A stretch of 64,000 nt of DNA from the NCBI GenBank assembly GCA_034509925.1, contig CM067531.1, positions 11,397,319 to 11,461,318 on the forward strand. The letters run 5' to 3'. Positions 23,212-35,879 of the stretch are shown here, piece by piece. The first letter of the stretch is position 1; the number at the start of each line of letters is the position of its first letter. Made by a program: the position numbers and the translations under genes. This DNA comes from Hirudinaria manillensis (taxonomy: Eukaryota; Annelida; Clitellata; Hirudinida; Hirudinidae). The notes under the pieces are model-generated. The model did not search any database and was not told the DNA's origin. It saw only the letters and a list, made by a program, of their open reading frames with translations.

Positions 23212-25329
23212 CTAAACAATTCCTAAGACTTTTTTTGTTTCTTCTTCACTGTTTAGAAGTTCCTCACTTACATACTTTTCCAGGATTTCTCTTTTCTTCC
23301 TCAGAATCAATGCCTGTTCAATCTACAAAACAGAGGCCAATTGGTCATATGCCAAACACACAACAAGGATAATATACCTCTTTTTGAGTTGGAACAGCAA
23401 AATATGTTGAGGTAGCCAAATCTTCGCTCTCTCTCTTGTCAATTGGGACCTACATTAAATCAGAATTTTAGGAATTTACAAATCCTATTGCCAAGATTTA
23501 CCTCAGTTACCTCAGAAACAACTTCATTACTACAACAAATTTCTTGCTGTGATGAACATATTTGCTCTTTCATTTTCTTTTCCCTGACTTTAAAGTAAAT
23601 AATAAATAAAGAGTATACTATAATTAAGTATGAGTCACATTCAAGGTGTCTTCTGAAGGATATATTGGCAGAATAACATAGCTCACGACCCATTTGAGCA
23701 GCACTGTGGAATGTGCCTTCGAGGAACTAATTAACACCGCTTAAAAATCATTTTGAATGCAAACTTCTCAGTAGAACATGTTGCAATGAAATTATTGCAT
23801 TCATTTAGGATCGCAATGCTAATTCATAAATGCAACAATCATGTAACAAACTAGATTACTTTCAACTTCCTTTTGGCATTCATAATGTAGTATAATGCCA
23901 TCATCTTCTATTCGATATCCATAGAAGTCGGCATCAATGTCTTTCATTAACTCAGCTCTAGTTTTTCGCGTCAGAGGAGGAGCTAAAAATAATAGTCCAA
24001 ATGTATAAAACATCATAGCATATTTATTAGAGTTGATCTCACGTGCTCTCTCAAACAATTCCCTCACACCAGGTAGATCTCTAGTGGCTCCAAAATACCT
24101 GCAAGTGTATTTTAGTCAAAGTGCTTCGATCAATGCAAAATGTAAAACATTCAAAATGCAAACAATTTTAATTTAAATCTATGTCAATGACTAACTTGTA
24201 ACCTCTGTTTCCTGGTATCTCCCTGCCTTCATGGTCCAACATCCTTGGACCAAATCTCTTCAAACAATAACATAAAATTTAGCGTGGGTACTCTCCCAAA
24301 TCATTCGACAATATGAATAGACCCAAATATTGAAATCAAATTTGGATTTATAGTTTGTGTTATCAACCATCTCCTAATTCAGAACACTTGAACAGGCAAA
24401 TAGCTGAAAATCAATGTTCCCCATGGCCACAACAAAACATAACTAATTGCATAGATTTTATCAGTATCCACAAAACTTGCTTAAAGGTAAAAACTACAGG
24501 AAAATGCTTACAAGCAATTAATAAGTTATTTTAAGACTTATTACTACCATGCTTGGCCATACTGCACTGAATGAACCTACCCGGAAGTCATGCCCTCCAA
24601 GCTCCTTAATTCTATCTTCCCAGTGCCCTTTCTCCCTTAGCTTCTTATTTATTTCATCATTCAACTCTCGTAGCTTGAATTCTCCTAATCCAGCTGTAAT
24701 AATAAAATGCATTAACAAGAGCCTTATTGATATTAATATTTGTAGCATTACCATTTTGAACTTGTGCAACCGATCTAGAGATCTCTCCAATTATCTCCCG
24801 TCTGAATTTTTCTGCTTTTTGTAAATTATCACATTCAGTTGCTAGAAATGGCCTCACCTCCTGCAACATCATGTTGATATTTGATTATTACCATTCAAAA
24901 ATGTTAAAGTTAATATCAACTCAGAAATAACCTTTGCTTTTTTGTTTTCAATATTAGCAGCCCTCCATCTGGCCAGAGTTGTCCTAATTTTTGTTAATTT
25001 AAAGCCTTAAATCACAACATCACTTCAACCAGTACAAATAAAACTTACATAGCCTTTTCCGAATTTCTCGCCTATAAATAAAGGATGTCATTGTAATTTC
25101 AATGCATAAAATTACAAATCTATAAAACTATTGAATATTAAAGCTATTTAACTTTGCTTAGTAGTTCAAGTAGCTAAACATAAATATTAATGTGACTCTT
25201 TGTAAATGGAAGATTTTTTATCAATACTCAAATGAAAAAAAATTTGCCGCTATAATTAAACAATGACTACAAAATTATGGGAGTTGAAGCTCCGTTGGAA
25301 AAATGAAATCTCGCGCAGTGACATACCAT
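23212..25329 (-). CDS. ISY1: Pre-mRNA splicing factor ISY1, 11 exons
   Basis: Exons (minus order) are 25327-25329, 25049-25071, 24932-24983, 24752-24860, 24581-24693, 24196-24257, 24043-24098, 23860-23982, 23502-23587, 23378-23449 and 23212-23322. Phases fit throughout and give 269 residues (human 285). The N-terminus MARNSEKAM and then TTLARWRAA, RPFLATEC, EKFRREIIGEI, LNDEINKKLREKGHWE, RIKELGG, PRMLDHEGREIPGNRGYKYF, DLPGVRELFE and RKTRAELM are diagnostic. ISY1 is part of the NineTeen/Prp19-associated spliceosome core and acts in the first catalytic step in the nucleus. The acidic linker is short, and the C-terminal helix IEQALILRKKREILEKY is retained. The first coding exon carries only the ATG. 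Intron 7 is 60 nt, lacks stops and keeps frame. The donors of exons 8 and 9 are the least certain; GAG|GTAACT at 23511 is an alternative end for exon 9. Confidence 0.96.
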
Positions 25330-26360
25330 CCTCCGATATCAAAGTTGCAGCGGTAATAAGAGCTATAGGTCCTTTTGTTTAAGAGCCGTAGAGAACTTGA
25401 ATTATTGCAAAGATAATCGATTAAAGTGTAATTGTAAAATTGTAAAATGTTGTTTTTATACAAATTTATTTAATATTTAAATAATAATAAAAACATACTT
25501 TAAAAATATTGATATTTTTTACTATGTAAACCATAGAAAGTGACAAAAAACCAAATGTGCTTTATATTACACCTAGTAAATTTTTATCTTCATTGGAATC
25601 TAGAATAATCTTTATGGATCGGGCTAGATCTTATGGTAATTTTAAATATATCCAGATCAGAGTTGGTAACCTATTGATGGTGTCGTGTCGAAGTTGTTTT
25701 CTTAAGCAACACGATCATTAAGTAGTTAAGTTTTTATATAGGCACTCCAATGAGATTGCTACATTTACATTTATTCACCCGATTTTTAGAGTGTGCAATT
25801 TTACCACGAAAGGATATAAAGGTACTGATGAGCATTACCAGAAGACTTACAATCTGGCAGACAATTAAGGGAGATGATATGCGCAGCACTTTTCGCATTT
25901 TCGTCTCCGAACGTTTTTATTGGCGGAGTAAACTAAAGTCATTGAAGACGATGTTTAAGCTTTAATTGTATCTTGACTTTAAATTCGCTTTTAATGAAAA
26001 TTATCTATCTCAACAATTAAAACCACAATAGTTCGTTGAAAGGTGGTCCTGCGAAAGTTGCAAACTGCCCTACGTCCTTATAAAAAAGGCACCACTTCTT
26101 TGGGTTGTAAAAATATTAAGACTCTTTATGTGTTTGTTGTGGCGAATAACACTGCCAAATTTGTGCTGTCTTGAAGGACTGGGGAACTTGGTCCAGGAGT
26201 AAGGATTTATTGAATAGGTGCAAAAGGAAGGGAACAAAAACATGCGAAGCTTTATGAAATTGACGAGTAGGTATTGGATCAAGTTTTGATTATAGAATTT
26301 CCAAGCACCAGTGGCTCTAACTCAAGCTTGCTGCCTTTCAAATCTGTGCTTCTGTTATAT
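25330..26360. other. Region upstream of ISY1, nothing recognised
   Basis: This should contain the ISY1 promoter near 25330-25450. No core element or CpG-rich stretch stands out, and no further gene or repeat could be supported. Confidence 0.4.
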
Positions 26361-26364
26361 AAAA

Positions 26365-27330
26365 TGCTCTATGACCTTATTATAAATGTTCCCCAGCTCC
26401 CATCATCTTCTCCTTTCATGGTTTAGCGAGCTTTCCTCAGGCTGGCAAAATATTTTGTCCGCATTCTAACAGCACATTAAAAAACCTCTAAGAAAATCCA
26501 CAACACGATGCTAGTGCACCAGTATAAGGTGATGTGTGACCTTATTATAAGTACTCCTTAATTTCTCAGATCATTCGTATGGCGCTTTTTCCACTTGTCA
26601 TTTTGTTTTGAAAAATTTCTTTAAATATTTAAATAGCTCGTTCAAAGGCGTTCCAGAATATCTACATCACAATTATAGCTCCCTGGTACAAATAGAAATT
26701 TTGCTGCTAATTAGTTAAGTGATACTCCGCCTCGGAGCTCGTCGACGCGAATCCTCAGAAAAGTTCTTTCGTCTTCTAGCATTTCAACCCTGAATCCTTA
26801 CGTTTTCCGGGGGAGGGCCGCATCCGGTGATCAGCCGTATGTCCCTATGGGTTTTCCCATAGAAATTTCAGAACTCGAGGAGATAGCGCGAAATCAATCG
26901 CCTGAAAAGCGAGAAATAGGCAATGCTCGGTGGAAAGCGGCTAACGAGCGGGACTCTATGTCCTGTGAGAGGCGAGTGAGGGACTTGCACTGCGCTGAAA
27001 GAGTGAGGAAGAGGAAGGAGGAAAGCTTTGAAAGGCTTCTTGAGCGACCCCTACAAATATGGGGGTTCTGACGATTTGAGGCGGGGGGGCCTATCGAGCG
27101 ACATTTTGTTTATGTTCTCGTTCTAGTTTTTAATAATAAATCTAGTTAAAGCACTTTGACGCGATTTTGATTATAGTACCCAGGGTAGTTACACACCCCA
27201 TAGAATATCTTGAATTTGTAAATTCCTGAAATTTCGAGGAGGTTGAATCGCTCTAAAAAGTTTAATAGCCGTCATTTAAGTGATCTTCAATGTAAAATAT
27301 GCAAATCTGGGCCGAGAACATAATGGAAAA
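26365..27330 (+). repeat. Dispersed repeat family Y, copy 2
   Basis: The blocks around 26380-26450, 26460-26590 and 27205-27330 are homologous to those at 16300-17090. Between the second and third block is GC-richer DNA (26720-27110) absent from copy 1. It has an open 74-residue Arg/Glu-rich frame (26847-27071) that I do not recognise and that may be a chance frame in an insert. Confidence 0.55.
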
Positions 27331-28790
27331 AAGAGTGCCGAACCATAGAAAGACCAAATCAAGCAAACCAATAAGCTTTTATAATAAGCTTGTAGAGCGC
27401 CACTGAATGCTGGAATGGAGTAGGAAAAATTAACAAAATTATTTTATTGAGCGGAAAAATGAATAGCCTTAGACTCTTTAGCACGGTATATATCTCGACA
27501 CCGCTAAACTTTTCTTGCTAATCCCCAAGTTGCAGTCAGATTTCTCAGAATAAAGGACCATTAAATAATCAGTTATTCCTCTTCTATGCCGTGGTAGGTG
27601 GAGCTGAACATTTAGTACTAATAATGATATGCAAGGGGCGGAGCTAAGTTTGTGAAGCGTTAATATTAAGGGTGGGTTTTCTGGATCACCTAGGCATTCA
27701 GTGTCACGTCCCTCACTCGTACTTGAGAGAACGTAACTTTATCGAAGTTTGAAGAAGTTCAACTCGTCACTTTACAGAGCAGTATATCAAATCACAATCT
27801 TAACTAGAAAATAGTTAATTTGAACAGAGTATTTATACGACAATTTTAATAAGGTCCTTGTAATGTTAAACCACAAACTATCAGTCTCAGACTCGCTCAA
27901 CTCTACTCCAGCTCGCTTAATTCTTCACTCCAACTCACAATAATTTTCACTCCAATTCTCAATCCTCCGACATTTACTCTCGTTCACAGTCAACTTAGCA
28001 CAATCGTCCAATCAAATTCCATGGAATGTTACATCAGCTTCCTTCATACTCCCTCATCAACGATTCCTGGGAAAGTATTAACCTGATCAAGTCTTAAAAA
28101 CAAAGTAATGTCTCTTAATTACTTCCCCGACTGGGAATATGTTCTTAACTTCATGGATTAGATAACCATCGTCAGGACCCTGACATTCAGACTGAGTAAT
28201 CATTACATCTACATAGGTTTCCCCAAACCAATATAAAATTCAGTTAAGTAACTTTACTCTTGAATATAATCCTTCCAATAAAATGTTATGGTCTTTTTGA
28301 ATATTTTAGGATTTGTTAAGTTCTCTTACTACATGTAAATCCTAAATAGTATACATCACACACATCCATTCTGTGTTTAATCAATGTGGCATCTGGCTCG
28401 AAAATTTTCATTTTAATATTTATTTATTCAGAAGTTATAGGAATTAAAGAAGCAGAAAAGTCAGTTTCATTGGATACTGATAATCAAAAATAAGGTGCAC
28501 CTTCCTGACCCGCCATGGCTTTTTCTGTTCATTCAAGATCAAAGAGGGGCACTTTGGAGCATATCTCTCACGTGGAATTTAAACAATTCATTAACTTATT
28601 ATGAATCAAATGGTTATAATGATGGAGAAAGACTCTAAAACGTTGAAATGATACAACTATTTGTGACAAGTACATGTGGACCTCACTAATTTTTCCTTTT
28701 GCACCAAATTCATTAGATTCCAACATCAATAAAACTAACTTAATGATTAAATTATAATAAAGAAATACGACATCTACAAGTTTATTGCAG
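27331..28790. other. Intergenic, nothing recognised
   Basis: A pyrimidine-rich patch at 27890-27970 repeats CACTCCAA/CTCGCT-type words. No exon, RNA gene or mobile element was supported. The AATAAA signal of the zinc-finger gene (minus) is at 28781-28786. Confidence 0.4.
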
Positions 28791-28799
28791 AGTTAAAAT

Positions 28800-31700
28800 T
28801 TATCCCATTTTCACAGAATCCTTTAGACAAATCCTAGGCACTTGCAAGCTAATTTTTGGGTCTTCCAAAAGGGATTCATCAACTATGAGATTTTTGATGC
28901 ATTCCCCATGAACTCTAACTTTCCAAATATCTTGACTCTGTTCACTTTCATCATCTGAAGAGGTCACATTAGTTTCACTCAAATCCATAGCATCATCTTC
29001 CAATGATCCAAAAAAATCAGTCTGATGGAGATTGTCCATTGCCTCCTCACTTTGTTCTTTTAAATAATTTGGATAATCAAGTTGATCAATAGTCACAGCA
29101 GTATCCTTCAGATCTTTGGGATCCTGAACATCATTCTTGACTTTGTCTGTGCACAAATAAAAAATTTTACTGTGAAACAAAATTACATAAAAAATGTATT
29201 CCATGCAATTAACTTCATATATGAATGATGTAACAAATATCTCAATATTAATTTTTTTTATTTCCAGAATAGTTTATGCACAGATTAAACATAATATATA
29301 AGATCAACATGTTGGATGTTTAGCCATTATTCTAGTGACTAGTCCAAGGGAGTTACCTCCCATTTATTATTATATCAATCCCTTTTTAATATTACAGTTT
29401 GATATCATTTGCTATGTTATAATTAGAATCTCATTATAAAATTTAATGACATGCAGGTTAGCATAATAGATTTCATTCATGAAGATGTGGTAGACAAAAA
29501 GAGTTTGAGACCAAGTGATATGAAACTGTAGTACAAACATGAACTACATTGATTATGCATCATTCACTCAAAAATGAAAAGTCACATTGCACACCTATTA
29601 TTATTAAAGCTCTGCTATTCTTTTTCTACTGAGTCCTTATCTCCTATCCTCTTATGCTTATTTTATGTCATTCCTCTTTTCATCATATTCATCATGCTGC
29701 TACACATAAGATAGATTACTAGTCCTGACAATATATTTCTCAATTTAAGTAATTCTGGTTGCATTTCAAGCTAGAAGAGACAAATGTGGGTGCAATCTGG
29801 CATACAATGGTAAAAGGCAACAGTTATCATATGTAGTGTAATGGTGCTTTATAAATGGTCAGCATGTGTGTCAGCTTGTCACATTCCTGCATGCAACAGT
29901 ATGGGCAACAATTGTAATGTGTCATCTTCACAACCCGACTCATGATGCCACAAGACCCTCAGGGAGGAGTGTTTTGTAAATGAAAGTAGTTCTGATACTC
30001 TGGAAATGGCAGTTGCAAAAAAAGCTTTAAAGAGTAGCAAGAAAAGCATCCCAGGATCAATATATCTATAGATACACCGTCTATACACACTTTATTTTTA
30101 TTGATGTACCATCTTTTTCCAAATGTTCATAAATTGCATTCCATCTGTTTGTGTAAGTACTTTTAAGTGAGAGATTCAAAATATATATATAGCTTATTAA
30201 TCTCAAATCCCATTTCAAGCCATCCATCAATTACCTTCATTCTCAGAAGCATGGTTCAAAATGATTTTGTGATCAAAATTATTGTTTCCTTCAGAAAATT
30301 CTCTTCCTAAAAAAACTTGTATCATAAATAAACAGAATGTCATCAAGCTAAAAAAATCAAAATAACCATTTGCATCAACTCTTATATAGAATTTCTTTGC
30401 TTCTAAAGACATTTGCTCAAGCAAATGGTGATTTGTCTTGACACCGTTCTGAAGGAGTGGGTGATTATGTCCAATGTGAAGACGAACTTTTGTTTTTTCA
30501 ACATTGTTATATGGGCAATGAGGACACTGATGAGGTCTTGAAGTAAGATGTCTGTACTTAACATGCCTAGCCATGCATGATCTATCATAACATCTGTAAC
30601 TGCAGCTAATGCATTTAAAGTGTTCACCAAATATGATTCCAGATTTATGTTCTTTTACTTCAGGTTTAGATTGATGGCATGTGTGAACGTAATTTTTGAC
30701 AGCATTAACATTATCAGATGTGAATTTGCATGCAGTACATTCAAAAAATGTGTTTGAGTCCACAATTTGATTATTTCTGAGCACTTTTTTCTCACCTGAA
30801 AATGCATTTCTAAAAAACTCAACCTTTTGAACAGTTACAAATTGACGAAATAATTCACCAATGTTTTTCTTGAAGGCATCATTTCTTTCAGTTATTTCAA
30901 TTGTGTCCATTTTTTTTCCTGGATGTAGTGACAGAATATGTATTCGAACTTTGGGTCTTTCCACAGCTTCATATGAACAGTAAGGACAGCAAAATGGTCT
31001 GCATTGAGAATGGCTGTATTTAAGATGCCTGCAAATACTTCCTTTTGAAGGAGTTCTGTAGTTACACGCATTACAATTGTAAAAAGTAGTTGTGGATGGC
31101 AGTGAGTTATTGCCATTTATGTCGTGAGATATGCTGATTGATGTTGGGCATTTTGAACACAAAACTTTGCCTTTCCTATAGTGTTCATCTTTCATCTCAT
31201 ATGAAGTATCACAATTTGGACACTTAATAGATTTTGACCAATGATGTATTTTTAGGGCATGCTGACATATTTCTTTACTAACTGTTGTCTGGAAATCACA
31301 CAATTTGCACTTGAGAGTCTTGTTCTTGTCACTAATAATACAAGTTTGGGACCAATCGATGCTTACTTCAGCTTCCTCAAGATTTCCAAATGATTCTTGG
31401 CATTGTTCTGATGCTTCTTTAAGAACATTTGGATGAGTTATTTTTATATGATGTTCAAGGTCAACCCTAGTGGCAAAACAAATTCGGGAGTTACACATCC
31501 CGCAGCTATATGGTCGGAAGTGAATGTGTACATGTTTGTGATGATCTTCCAGATCTGCAATGGATCTGCATTCCAGACCACATTTATGACATTTCACATT
31601 AACATTCATGGAAGTGGTCTTGTCTTTGTTATCATTGGAAATTTTATCTAAATTTTGCAGACCTGTTTTGTTCATCTGATCAAAAGTAATTTTTACTGGA

Positions 31701-32509
31701 AATTGATTTGATTTCTTTATTTCAATTTTCATTGGTTCACCTTCATGCATTTCTAATATGTGCTTCGAAGCCAAATAATTTGTTAAGAAACTGCAATGAC
31801 AATAAGGACAGCTATACACATTGTGTGACAAGTGCATTTGGATCCAGTGCCTGGCAATCATCATTTCCTTAACATGGAAATAAGGACAGAGAAAGCATCT
31901 GAAAATAGAATCTGAATAGGCTTCTGGACTGCACTCCATACCATCATAATTTAAGAAGTGATCCTGTTTGCTTGAAGAACTATTAACTGAGATGTTGTCA
32001 GTACCAATGTAAGTCAGAGAATCTGAACTTATCAACAGTGGATCATATATGAAAACTTGCCCTTCAGTATCCCTGTTTAATTTTGATGCTTGAAAATTTC
32101 TAGTGGAATCACTATTAGTGTTGTTTATGATGAGTTTAGGTCCCACACTTTTAACATCAGGTGTCAATGAATCTTTGGTGATATCTGTCCTAGGATGAAG
32201 ATCATTGATGCTAAATATTTTAGCATTCTCAATTCGAAAAAATTGAGACATGCTTTCTGCTGCTCTTGAACCAAGAATTGTATCACTAGTAGCTCTTCTA
32301 TTGTTAATTTCATGTTTTAAAACTGCATCAAATTTTTGTCGAGCAACAGCTTTAAAATGCAGCTTATCCACAGCCTGTTTACTAGACTCCTCATTTACCA
32401 ATTCTGATTTTATATCAGCTGGTAAAATGCGTGAACTGGCATCTCTTGTCAGTTTCAAAACTTCAAATTCTCTTGACATTTGAAACGCTTCGTTTGGAAC
32501 GTCTGTCAT
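28800..32509 (-). CDS. Paired C2H2 zinc-finger protein, unidentified family, 2 exons
   Basis: Exon 1 is 30235-32509 and exon 2 is 28800-29146, joined by a 1.1-kb intron (GAAG|GTAATT donor, TGCACAG acceptor). The product is 873 residues. The first ATG follows an in-frame TAA 12 bases upstream. Ten C2H2 fingers begin at about residues 205, 234, 307, 336, 401, 479, 508, 591, 633 and 662. They form pairs whose first cysteines are exactly 29 residues apart (205/234, 307/336, 479/508, 633/662), plus one pair with a broken second finger (401/430). The N-terminal 200 residues are Ser-rich without a recognised domain. The C-terminal exon is acidic and Ser-rich (DDESEQSQD), possibly a transactivation or interaction tail. 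It is probably a nuclear DNA- or RNA-binding protein; no ortholog is recognised. A hydrophobic stretch at 719-738 is likely a retained 60-nt intron (30307-30366). Its poly(A) signal lies 14 bp past the stop. Confidence 0.85.
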
Positions 32510-34095
32510 TAACAGTTTTATTTATAACATGACTTTAATATACTATAAATGTATATAATAATGCATAATATATGTCATGAATATTTAGCTTCCCAAACGT
32601 TATCTTTTCTCACATTATGGTTCAAATGTCGTCACAGAGAATTTCTTGCAAGACTTAGGGTATATAATAAATCAAATATGAAATTGTATAAATGATCGAT
32701 AGAGTAGTACAGTTGCGATATTAAAGTGAACGAATTCGACGCTTAAAGACAGGAAGCAAATAATCAGAGCCATTTACGATTTTGAAATAATATAAGACAA
32801 AAATTATCTAACCTAAAGTAACGGGCGCCAACCAGCGGCACTAATCAAAACAAATGAGATCAGCCACTTGCCATAGATCAAATAATTAGACCTCGTATTA
32901 ACAATTTTTAAAATTCTCAATTAAAATATAAAATTCTAAATGAATTTACCATTTAATAATGTAAACGTTTAATATAAATCTAAACACCGAAATGAAGGGG
33001 CATAACGATTTCATCAATGGCAATGCAATAACCCATAAGACTTTTGTTTGACTTCGAAATCTGCCTTGGACTACGGGTATGCCTTGGGCGTGTCAGGATG
33101 CAAGAATATCTGCGGGAAAGTGTACAAAACATAAAGAGGTCTCAAAGGCTGTCTCTGAATGGTGAATGAGTAGAACCAGGTCTTAAAACAACTACAGTCT
33201 TAAGCGTGTTATGGACCCCAATAGAGCTCTCCAAAGCAAATGATTAAGTTTTCAACTAACAAGGAAAAGGATTCTTTTCCTCAGGGATTCCAAACGGTTG
33301 GAATTGGGAAAAAAGAAAGAGAGAATCCCCAATAATGATATTCACAAACTCCATACACTAAACAAGTCTTGAACAGAATTTGGCCAAGAGAGTCAAAACC
33401 TTCGAGAAGACAAAAATAACTCGAAACACTGAAAAAGGAAATCATTGCTGGAAGAAAACCGATAATTACGAATGTGATGGTCTATGGAACGAGGTCAAAA
33501 GACGCATCAGCGATCTTCGCCGAGACGAAAAGATGCAAATCAAGAAGACGCTTCTCGATCCTACGTAATCCGGTATGCTATAGCGAGTCACTCAGAAGTG
33601 GAGAAGCACATGTCAAAGACCGATGGCTGAAAGACAAGAAAATCCGACAATTTCTCGGCTTCATTAACGGTCATCAGCTGCGGTCCCGTCCTATGAAGGA
33701 ATCAACAGTGAAATCAGAAAGATCTTAAGCAAGCTAGAACCTAATGGAATCATTTACTTGATCAACAAAAAAATTCACTGGAACTTTTATATGTCCTCAT
33801 CGAATGAGCATGGAACACCGGAAGATTCTATGATGAATGGAGATGAGAAAAAGATATATATTTATCCAAGAGGGAAATGCATGTATTATTTTAATTTGGA
33901 GGACGGGATTTGTTATTGTTTACTTTTGAATGTCTTAAATCTAAAATCCATACAATAAATTTGGTTCAGTGGAACTGCTGCGTTTTGAGTTAAGGCAAGC
34001 GGTTTCCTGAGTCCGGGCTCACGCAATTTGTTGACAGGCTCGCATGCTGGAAGTCTAAAATCCGGCTGCCGTTACTCTAGTGTATTACTGTATCG
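32510..34095. other. Intergenic between the divergent zinc-finger gene and QNG1
   Basis: It contains the 5' regions of both genes. From 33080 to 33730 the + strand has several overlapping short open frames (YGTRSKDASAIFAETKR, KDRWLKDKKIRQFLGFINGH) that look protein-like but match no family I can name. They may be a degraded mobile element. Confidence 0.35.
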
Positions 34096-34101
34096 TTAGT
34101 G

Positions 34102-35839
34102 ATGGGATGGACTGTACTGGGACCGAGAGAAGCTGCGAAATATATTTGTGATAACAGTAACCACGTCAATATTTTGCCGGATGGAATTAAAACAGTTTCA
34201 CAAAAGGTTCCTCAATAAATACAATAAACTTTTTCGGCGCCTAAAACTAAACACATGATTACATTGTTGAATTAGCTGCTTGATATAGCTATGAATAAAA
34301 CAGAAGAACTGTCAGCTAATCGATGGAAAATTCATGAGCTCCTCCCTCAGTCCAGAGATGACTTTGCACTGAATTGGTAACTTTATTTTTTATTCATAGT
34401 TTTTGAAAGTATACCTTGTTTTCGACTTTGTAGGATATTCGTTTCTGATTTATTGAATTTCTCCTTTTGGACAAATTCTGACAAAAAGTACACAGTACAT
34501 TACAGGAACAAATATTGGACTGGATATTGGTCTTTGTGTGCAGCCATGTGGAGATCAATAGAGGTCACTCAATTTTTAATGTTGAATTTTAGTTATGTTC
34601 TTGTTGGTTATAAGCGTGATAATATCCCCCAATGAATGGAATTAAGGCAAAAGCACATCGAGGAGGAATAGAAGACAAAAGTTCTTATGTCTAAAACACA
34701 CAAATCCTCTACAATTTGTTGCAAAGTCTCCTTCCTAATGCTTATAGTTATCTTAATGAGGCTCAATAGTTATGGCTTGGCTTCTGAGCAATTGAATCTT
34801 TTGGAATTGTAATTGCTTGTTAATATGATTTTTATTTTTGGGAATGATAAATTATTATCTAATGTACAACCATCATTTAAAATTCTTAAAAATCAACTTC
34901 AAGGAAGGCATAGATATATCTGACCCTCACTTTTACTCACAAATGGACTTTGGGAAAATACAACACCTTTTTAGATCAGATTCTGGTCATGATATGCCCC
35001 TACTTAAAGAAAGACTCTTTTGCTTGCAATCAGCAGGGAAAGTGTTAATAGAGGTTTTGAATTAATTATTTTGAATGTAAAACAATGCATGTATTGACAG
35101 GGACCCATATCGCTTTTGTAGAAGTATGGTGGTAACTTTGCCACACTTGTAAGAAGCTGCAATAGTGCAGTGGATTTGCTGAATAAGATTATAAATGAAT
35201 TCGAATCATTCAGGGATGAAGTTACTTTCAAAGGCAAAAGATGTAAGCCAATTTGCATAGAATTTTTGTATGTGTTTTGAAGCTTCACAAATGTATTGCC
35301 AGTGGCCATTCTTAAGAGAGCACAAATACTAGTTGGTGATGTCTGGGCTTGCTTTGGAGGCGAAGGAATCTGCAAGTTCGACGATATTGATCAACTCACA
35401 GCCTTTGCTGATTACAGAGTTCCACAAGTCCTGGTATGGCTAGGGGTGTTACAATATTCTGATGATTTACAAGAGTTGCTTAGGAATGGTTAGTAACTAA
35501 GCCATAACCTAGGAGATACATAATCAAGTAATCAAATTTCAGGCCATATCTTTCCTTATGGAGACGAAATGGAGGTGGAGATCCGTGGTTCTACAATACA
35601 TTGCGTAGACGTTAGTGGAAATACTAAAGCTTACAAGTATTCTCCTGCCACTAAGCTTGACTAATGTCTTTCAGCTAATTGTTGATGAAACTAACAGACT
35701 ACTTGATAAGCATCCAGAGTTCAATGGAAAGAAATTAAATCCAGTTATCATTGATCATTTTTTATGGGACATGAGAAGAGAAAATGCAGAAGAGCTTGAA
35801 AGCATACCATATCACAAAACTAGATCAATATATTACTGA
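34102..35839 (+). CDS. QNG1: Queuosine 5'-phosphate N-glycosylase/hydrolase (DUF2419), 8 exons
   Basis: Exons are 34102-34206, 34276-34376, 34434-34563, 34904-35053, 35122-35242, 35303-35488, 35543-35610 and 35675-35839. They join in phase into 341 residues, the same length as the human protein (C9orf64). Hallmarks are PREAAKYI near the start, NWIFVSDLLNFSFW (68-81), YWTGYWSLCAA, HLFRSDSG, MPLLKER, KRAQILVGDVW, FADYRVPQVL (237-246), YSDDLQELL, YGDEMEVEIRG, DHFLWD and the C-terminal IPYHKTRSIYY. The enzyme releases queuine from queuosine 5'-phosphate so that it can be re-used for tRNA wobble modification; animals depend on this salvage because they do not make queuine. All introns but one are 54-69 nt. 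Intron 2 is 57 nt. The stop codon lies 40 bp from the convergent TMCO1 stop. Confidence 0.97.
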
Positions 35840-35879
35840 CAACAACACAGACATTAAAATTTCTTATGCTTTAATGAAT

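Noticed and set aside
26847..27071. Arg/Glu-rich 74-codon frame
   Set aside because: It lies in an insert of repeat family Y; no recognisable domain and no splice context.
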